From Enhygromyxa salina (GTDB taxonomy: Bacteria; Myxococcota_A; Polyangia; Nannocystales; Nannocystaceae), in NCBI RefSeq assembly GCF_002994615.1, contig NZ_PVNK01000141.1, positions 1-41,351 on the forward strand: DNA of 41,351 nt, in the 5' to 3' direction. Shown here piece by piece: positions 36,864-41,351 of this stretch (position 1 is the first letter of the stretch; each line of letters starts with the position of its first letter). The position numbers and the translations under genes were made by a program. Below the pieces are notes generated by a model. It made no database searches, was not told where the DNA came from, and was given only the letters and a program-made list of their open reading frames with translations.

Positions 36864-39800
36864 GCCGCAACGACACCCAGACTCGCTTCCACCGGGAGTG
36901 GTTGGGCCTCGCCCAGCCGATCGAGGGCCTCGTGTTCTCCGTGCCCGTGCTCGCGGACGCGCAGATCACCCCGGCGACGGGGCCCGAGCTGTCGGCTCGC
37001 TTCAAGGAGCAGCTGGTTCACGTGCCCGACCTCGCTGGGAAAAACCGCCCCGACAAGCTCGACGAGCCGGTGTGGTTGGAGGATCTGCGCACGCTGTTCA
37101 AGACCTTCCTCGGTTACGACGCCGAGGGCATGCTGGTCGAGCGGGATGCGCTGCCCATGGATTTGCACTTTTACGCCGAAGAGGGCCGGCAGGATATTCG
37201 CCCGAGCTTTGCGATCGCGCGCGGCCCCTTCGAAGACGACAGCGCCGATGATCTCTTTGGGGGTTTTGGTAGCGACGAGCCAGAGGACGGCAGTGAGTCG
37301 AGCTCGAGCGACGACGAGGAGGCCAGCCCCTACCTCGCCCTCGTCTGGGATGTGCGCGACGACGCAGACCAGGGCACAGGGCTGTCGTTGGACAAGGCCG
37401 AGGATGCCACGGGGAGCTGGCGCTACCCGCCGACCTCGAAGCTGGAGCGGCTGCTACGGCACACCGGGGTGCCGATCGGCCTGCTGAGCAACGGCCGCGA
37501 GCTTCGGCTGGTGTATGCGCCCGCGGCCGAGTCGACCTCGCATCTGACCTTTCGCTTCGCCGATATGGCCGAGCCTGCCGGGCGCCCGCTGCTTGCGGCT
37601 TTCGAGCTGTTGATGGGGGCACGACGGACCTACCAGGCCAGCGAGGAGCACACGCTCGAGGGCTTGCTGCGCGAGAGCCGACGACGGCAGGCGGATGTCA
37701 CCAAGGATCTGGCCGCGCAGGTGTTCGAGGCTGTAGAGATCTTGCTCGAGGGCTTCGAGCAGGCCTCGGCGCGAGATGCGAGCAGCGGGCTGATCGACTG
37801 GCTTCGCCCTGCCCTGGACGCTCCGCACGACCACCTGTACCAGGGCGTGCTGAGCGTGGTCCTGCGCCTGGTGTTCCTGCTCTACTCCGAGGACCAGGCG
37901 CTGCTGCCCGTCGGGCATCCGATCTACGCCAAGTACATGAGCGTGCAGGGCCTCTACGATGATCTCGTCGCGGACGTGGGCATGCACCCCGAGTCGATGC
38001 ACCATCGCTTCGGGGCCTACGGGCGGCTGTTGTCGCTGTTTCGGGCGATCTTCTTGGGCGTCAAGCACGGAGACCTCGAGCTGCCGCCGCGGCAGGGACG
38101 GCTGTTCGATCCGTCAAGCTTTCCCTTTTTGGAGGGTGGGCTCCCGGGGAGCACGGCGGCGATTGGGCAGCCGGAAGCCCGGGCGCAGCTGCGGCCGCCC
38201 TCGGTCGACGACGGGATCGTGCACGCGGCGCTGGAGCGGCTCGTGTTGTTCGAGGGGCAGCGCTTGAGCTACCGAGCGCTGGATGTCGAGCAGATCGGGT
38301 CGATCTACGAGTCGCTGATGGGCTACCACGTGCTGCGCGTGGGGTCGCCTGCGGTGCGGATCGGGAAGAACCGGGTGTGGGTGCAGACCGGGGAGCTGCG
38401 GGCGATGAAGACCGCGGACCGCAAGAAGTGGCTCAAGCAGGTGTGTGCGCTGAGCGCGGGGCAAATAAAGAAGGTCAACGCCGGGTTGAAGGCGCACGAG
38501 GGGGATGATGCGCTGGCAGAAGTGCTCAATGAGCTCTCGCCCGGGAAGAAGAGTGCGCGGAGCCGTCATCGGGTGCTGGCGGGGCGGCTGGTGTTACAGC
38601 CTGGGGATGAACGGCGGCGATCTGGGAGCCACTATACGCCGCGATCATTGACGGAGAGAATCGTGCGGCGAACGCTGGAGCCGATCTTTGCATGCTTGGG
38701 GGAGCGGCCGACTGAGGCCCAGATCTTGTCGCTGAAGGTGTGCGACCCGGCGATGGGGTCGGGAGCTTTTTTGGTTGAGACTTGTCGTCAGCTTGCAGAT
38801 CAGTTGGTTGCGGTGTGGACGCGGGAGGGGACGGTGGCGGGGATCGCCGAGTACCACCGGGATCCGCATCTGCATGCACGGCGGTTGGTGGCCCAGCGGT
38901 GTTTGTATGGGGTGGACAAGAACGAAGCAGCCGTGGAGTTGGCGAAGCTCTCGTTGTGGCTGGTGACGATGAGCCGGGAGCTGCCGTTTACCTTTGTTGA
39001 CCACTCACTGCGACATGGAGACTCGCTAGTGGGGTTGGACCTCGAGCAGCTTTCGAGTTTCCACTGGAAGAAAACGACGCAGGTTCCGATCTTTGCGGCG
39101 CTGCTGAAGGACTCGCTGGGCCAAGCGCTGGAGCATCGCTCAGAGATTCACGCGCTCTCAGCGTACGAAGACAGCCTTTGTCAACAGGAGAAGCGGCGAC
39201 TGCTGGACCATGCCGAGCATGCGACGGAGAAAATTCGTATGATCGCGGATGCATGCGTAGGGTCATTCTTCACCGACGGCAAGAGCAGCAAAGCCAGGGA
39301 GCGCGAGCGAGAACGCCGGAAAACTTTGGTCGAACGCTGGCTTGGGGGCGAAGAGGGGCTGACGTCCGATATTCGTAGGTTGGCAGAAGAGATCCGCGAA
39401 AACCATACACCGTTTCACTGGTGGCTTGAGTTCCCCGAAGTGTTTTTCGAACAGCGCCCCGATCCCTTGGATGACAACGGAATAAGTGGAGCCGCCTACA
39501 TGGAGGCATTCGTCGGAAATCCTCCCTTCATGGGGCAGTCGCGTATATCGCGCGAGCTGGGTGATGCCTACCGGGATTGGCTCTTCTTTATTCACCCAGG
39601 CTCTCTTGGCAAATCCGACCTTTCGCCTCATTTCTTTCGTCGTTCTTCCGTCCTTATGGGGCCCCATGGGACAGCAGGTATGCTTGCTCCCAACACGATC
39701 GCCCAAGGCGACACTCGCCGGAGCGGATTGCAAAATCTGCTAGCGAACGGAATCACAGTATACGATGCCACTACTTCCCTGCCCTGGCCCGGTGCCGCCG

Positions 39801-40972
39801 CCGTCACTGTCAGTGTTGTTCATATTGCGCAAGGGCAGCCCGCCAAAAAGGTTGGCAACAACCTCATACTTGACTCGCGTGAGGTCTCGGCCATTGACTC
39901 GCGGCTACGGCCCGGACCCGAGCGCGACGATGCTGTTTCTCTTTCCAGCAACTCGGGGTTTGCTTTCCTCGGTTGCTGGATTGGTGGGCAAGGTTTCACT
40001 CTGACACAAGAGGAATTCGAAGTTCTCGCACCAGCGCTTGACCCCAATGGCAATCGCATTCGCCCATATCTGAGCGGCGAGGAGATTAATGCAAGCCCGA
40101 ATCAGGGATTCTTCAGGTACGTGATCGACTTTGCACAACTGAGCCTCGCTGAAGCCAGTGGATGGCCAGGGCTACTGGACATTGTCCGAGAGAGGGTCAA
40201 GCCGGATCGAGATCGGCAGAAACGTAAGGCGGTCAGGGAACGCTGGTGGCAGTTTGGTGATGTTAGGCCCGGATTGCGGAAGGCTATCAAGAATGTTGAG
40301 CGATGCCTGGTCACGTCACGAGTGACCAAACATCTGTCTTTTTCTTTCCAACCTAATGACCGAATACTGAGCGAGGCCGTCTGTGTTTTCCCGCTTGAGA
40401 ATTACACGGCCTTTGCGGTTCTTCAGTCGCGGACCCATGAAGCGTGGGCGCGTCTACTGTCATCGTCAATGAAGACCGACTTGCGATATGCTGCATCTGA
40501 CTGCTTCGAAACATTTGCTTTCCCCCGTGAAAAACCCAGCACAATTATCCCTGCCGTCGAATCCTCTGGCAAAGAATTCTATCAAGCTCGCGCCGGCTTC
40601 ATGCTGGAGACGAACCAAGGCCTCACCAAGACCTACAACGCCCTCAAGGACCCCACCAACACCACCCCCGCCATCCTCGAGCTCCGCCGCCTGACGGAGG
40701 CCATGGACCGCGCCGTCCTTGACGCCTATGGCTGGACCGACATCGAGCCCCCCCCCTATTGCCCGCTGACGCCAGCCGAGCGCGCCGCCCACCAGGCCTT
40801 CGAGGACGAGGTCATCGACCGCCTCTACGTCCTCAACGCCGAGCGCGCCCGCGAGGAGGCCCGCCTCGGCCTCGCCGGCAAGAAGTCAAAAAAACAGGGA
40901 GCCAAGAAGAAGCGGACCAAAAAGAAGTCCAGCACCGCGCAGGCCGACCTATTCTCCTCCGAGGACTCTTGA
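36860..40972 (+). CDS. drmMI: DISARM class 1 adenine methyltransferase DrmMI
   Basis: A 1370-aa Eco57I/PglX-like N6-adenine methyltransferase. The SAM-binding motif is VCDPAMGSGAFLVETC (about residues 627-643), preceded by RRSGSHYTPRSLTERIVRRT. The catalytic motif NPPF is in FVGNPPFMGQSRIS (about 887). DrmMI methylates host DNA to mark self. The ATG at 36860 overlaps the drmD stop as ATGA; an upstream in-frame GTG at 36842 is less likely. Residues about 128-155 form an acidic insertion (FGSDEPEDGSESSSSDDEE). The part from about 39000 to 40600 has clearly lower GC than both flanks, covering the NPPF motif and probable target-recognition region. The C-terminus is Lys-rich and ends QADLFSSEDS. 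Confidence 0.88.
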   Translation: MSRNDTQTRFHREWLGLAQPIEGLVFSVPVLADAQITPATGPELSARFKEQLVHVPDLAGKNRPDKLDEPVWLEDLRTLFKTFLGYDAEGMLVERDALPMDLHFYAEEGRQDIRPSFAIARGPFEDDSADDLFGGFGSDEPEDGSESSSSDDEEASPYLALVWDVRDDADQGTGLSLDKAEDATGSWRYPPTSKLERLLRHTGVPIGLLSNGRELRLVYAPAAESTSHLTFRFADMAEPAGRPLLAAFELLMGARRTYQASEEHTLEGLLRESRRRQADVTKDLAAQVFEAVEILLEGFEQASARDASSGLIDWLRPALDAPHDHLYQGVLSVVLRLVFLLYSEDQALLPVGHPIYAKYMSVQGLYDDLVADVGMHPESMHHRFGAYGRLLSLFRAIFLGVKHGDLELPPRQGRLFDPSSFPFLEGGLPGSTAAIGQPEARAQLRPPSVDDGIVHAALERLVLFEGQRLSYRALDVEQIGSIYESLMGYHVLRVGSPAVRIGKNRVWVQTGELRAMKTADRKKWLKQVCALSAGQIKKVNAGLKAHEGDDALAEVLNELSPGKKSARSRHRVLAGRLVLQPGDERRRSGSHYTPRSLTERIVRRTLEPIFACLGERPTEAQILSLKVCDPAMGSGAFLVETCRQLADQLVAVWTREGTVAGIAEYHRDPHLHARRLVAQRCLYGVDKNEAAVELAKLSLWLVTMSRELPFTFVDHSLRHGDSLVGLDLEQLSSFHWKKTTQVPIFAALLKDSLGQALEHRSEIHALSAYEDSLCQQEKRRLLDHAEHATEKIRMIADACVGSFFTDGKSSKARERERERRKTLVERWLGGEEGLTSDIRRLAEEIRENHTPFHWWLEFPEVFFEQRPDPLDDNGISGAAYMEAFVGNPPFMGQSRISRELGDAYRDWLFFIHPGSLGKSDLSPHFFRRSSVLMGPHGTAGMLAPNTIAQGDTRRSGLQNLLANGITVYDATTSLPWPGAAAVTVSVVHIAQGQPAKKVGNNLILDSREVSAIDSRLRPGPERDDAVSLSSNSGFAFLGCWIGGQGFTLTQEEFEVLAPALDPNGNRIRPYLSGEEINASPNQGFFRYVIDFAQLSLAEASGWPGLLDIVRERVKPDRDRQKRKAVRERWWQFGDVRPGLRKAIKNVERCLVTSRVTKHLSFSFQPNDRILSEAVCVFPLENYTAFAVLQSRTHEAWARLLSSSMKTDLRYAASDCFETFAFPREKPSTIIPAVESSGKEFYQARAGFMLETNQGLTKTYNALKDPTNTTPAILELRRLTEAMDRAVLDAYGWTDIEPPPYCPLTPAERAAHQAFEDEVIDRLYVLNAERAREEARLGLAGKKSKKQGAKKKRTKKKSSTAQADLFSSEDS

Positions 40973-41051
40973 CCCGATCACCGGATCGAGCCTGTCCGTC
41001 AGCAACACATCTTACAACCCCCCCCCGCCTGACCTATGCTCTGGCAGCCAC

Positions 41052-41351
41052 ATGACCCCCGAAGACGTACGCGAGCACCTCATGAACGCGCTGCAGGCCG
41101 ATCTCGTCGGCCCCTTCCTACGCGAAGGCCAACCCGGCGCCGGCGAGGAGGTCCTCCCCTTGCCGCCCTCGCGCTGGTACCTGACGGGCTTCCTGGCCCC
41201 GCAGCTCGGCCGCGCCCTCGACATCGACGACGAGGGAGCCCAGGGTGAACTCGCGGGTGGCAGCGAGAGTCAAGCCGAGGACGCAGGCAGCGACGAGCCC
41301 GAGGCCAAGCGCCCGCAACGCTTCCCCGCCTCCATGGGGCTGTCGGTCTAC
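41052..41351 (+). CDS. drmA: DISARM helicase-domain protein DrmA, N-terminus (partial)
   Basis: The first 100 codons of a gene that runs off the window. It starts MTPEDVREHLMNALQADLVG and continues LPLPPSRWYLTGFLAPQLG, then an acidic stretch, then FPASMGLSVY. The phrases DLVGP, SRWYLTGFL and SMGLSV are those of DrmA N-termini. DrmA carries a DUF1998/helicase module in its missing part and works with DrmB on unmethylated or 5'-overhang DNA. It lies 79 bp after the drmMI stop on the same strand. drmB and drmC are predicted to follow beyond the window. Confidence 0.82.
   Translation, partial: MTPEDVREHLMNALQADLVGPFLREGQPGAGEEVLPLPPSRWYLTGFLAPQLGRALDIDDEGAQGELAGGSESQAEDAGSDEPEAKRPQRFPASMGLSVY

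Larger units (their letters stand above)
20857..41351. mobile_element. Putative integrative defence island (left end within window)
   Basis: The stretch starts with an integrase-excisionase pair and continues with XRE regulators, the candidate Mrr-DUF6361-PLD-helicase operon and class 1 DISARM. These are typical cargo of integrative elements. The left limit is placed at the integrase stop, 12 bp from the chromosomal-looking lipoprotein gene; no attachment-site duplicate is visible, and the right limit lies outside the window. Whether the defence genes move with this integrase is inference from proximity. Confidence 0.5.

Noticed and set aside
36860..40972. Methylase as BREX PglX
   Set aside because: The protein class is similar, but the neighbours are a DrmD-type helicase and a DrmA start; no BrxA/B/C, PglZ or BrxL is present.

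Overview
The window is GC-rich DNA (about 70% G+C in most genes). It carries tandem eukaryote-like Ser/Thr kinases, a lipoprotein with a GDGDGDG-type acidic linker and EGF-like cysteines, and very dense coding. Together these suggest a myxobacterium (Myxococcota), most likely of the Nannocystis/Plesiocystis/Enhygromyxa type. The taxonomic call is inference from gene content and composition; no rRNA or tRNA is present to anchor it.

Left part (1-20.8 kb, chromosomal-looking). A possible oxidoreductase start is followed by a class III aminotransferase, a SAM methyltransferase, and an Rpn-like PD-(D/E)XK protein. Next comes a translationally coupled pair: a very unusual aminotransferase-GNAT-pseudo-aminotransferase fusion, and a C45/AAT-like protein with no obvious nucleophile Cys. 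The pair is divergent from an AraC-type regulator. Then come a GON-domain lipoprotein and three related Ser/Thr kinases in a row, each with a C-terminal FHA-like domain. A translationally coupled operon of TAP-type lipoprotein peptidase, ABC ATPase and ABC permease follows, and then a beta-helical Cthe_2159-type lipoprotein. This part contains three copies of a palindromic MITE-like element (two of 166 bp, one deleted to 121 bp) and a 22-bp palindrome that may be its smallest remnant.

Right part (20.86 kb to the window end) looks like one end of an integrative defence island. It starts with a tyrosine recombinase and an excisionase-like HTH gene and continues with a lower-GC, hairpin-rich non-coding stretch. 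Next are an operon of an XRE regulator plus an unfamiliar protein made of three tandem Fis-like HTH repeats, and two more XRE genes. A minus-strand operon follows, Mrr-type nuclease - DUF6361-like protein - double-HKD PLD nuclease - SNF2-family helicase - small XRE. Each of its first three junctions is a 4-nt stop/start overlap. I regard this as a candidate multi-gene defence system. Divergent from it is a class 1 DISARM system: drmD (with an N-terminal duplicated SAP-like array), drmMI (with a low-GC, probably exchanged specificity region and a C-terminal clamp-binding-like motif) and the first 100 codons of drmA. drmB and drmC would be expected beyond the window edge.

The two divergent nuclease/helicase operons share a 161-bp intergenic region, and the XRE genes nearby are plausible regulators. 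Starts were refined from the longest open frames using overlaps, ribosome-binding sites and family N-termini; several are GTG or TTG.
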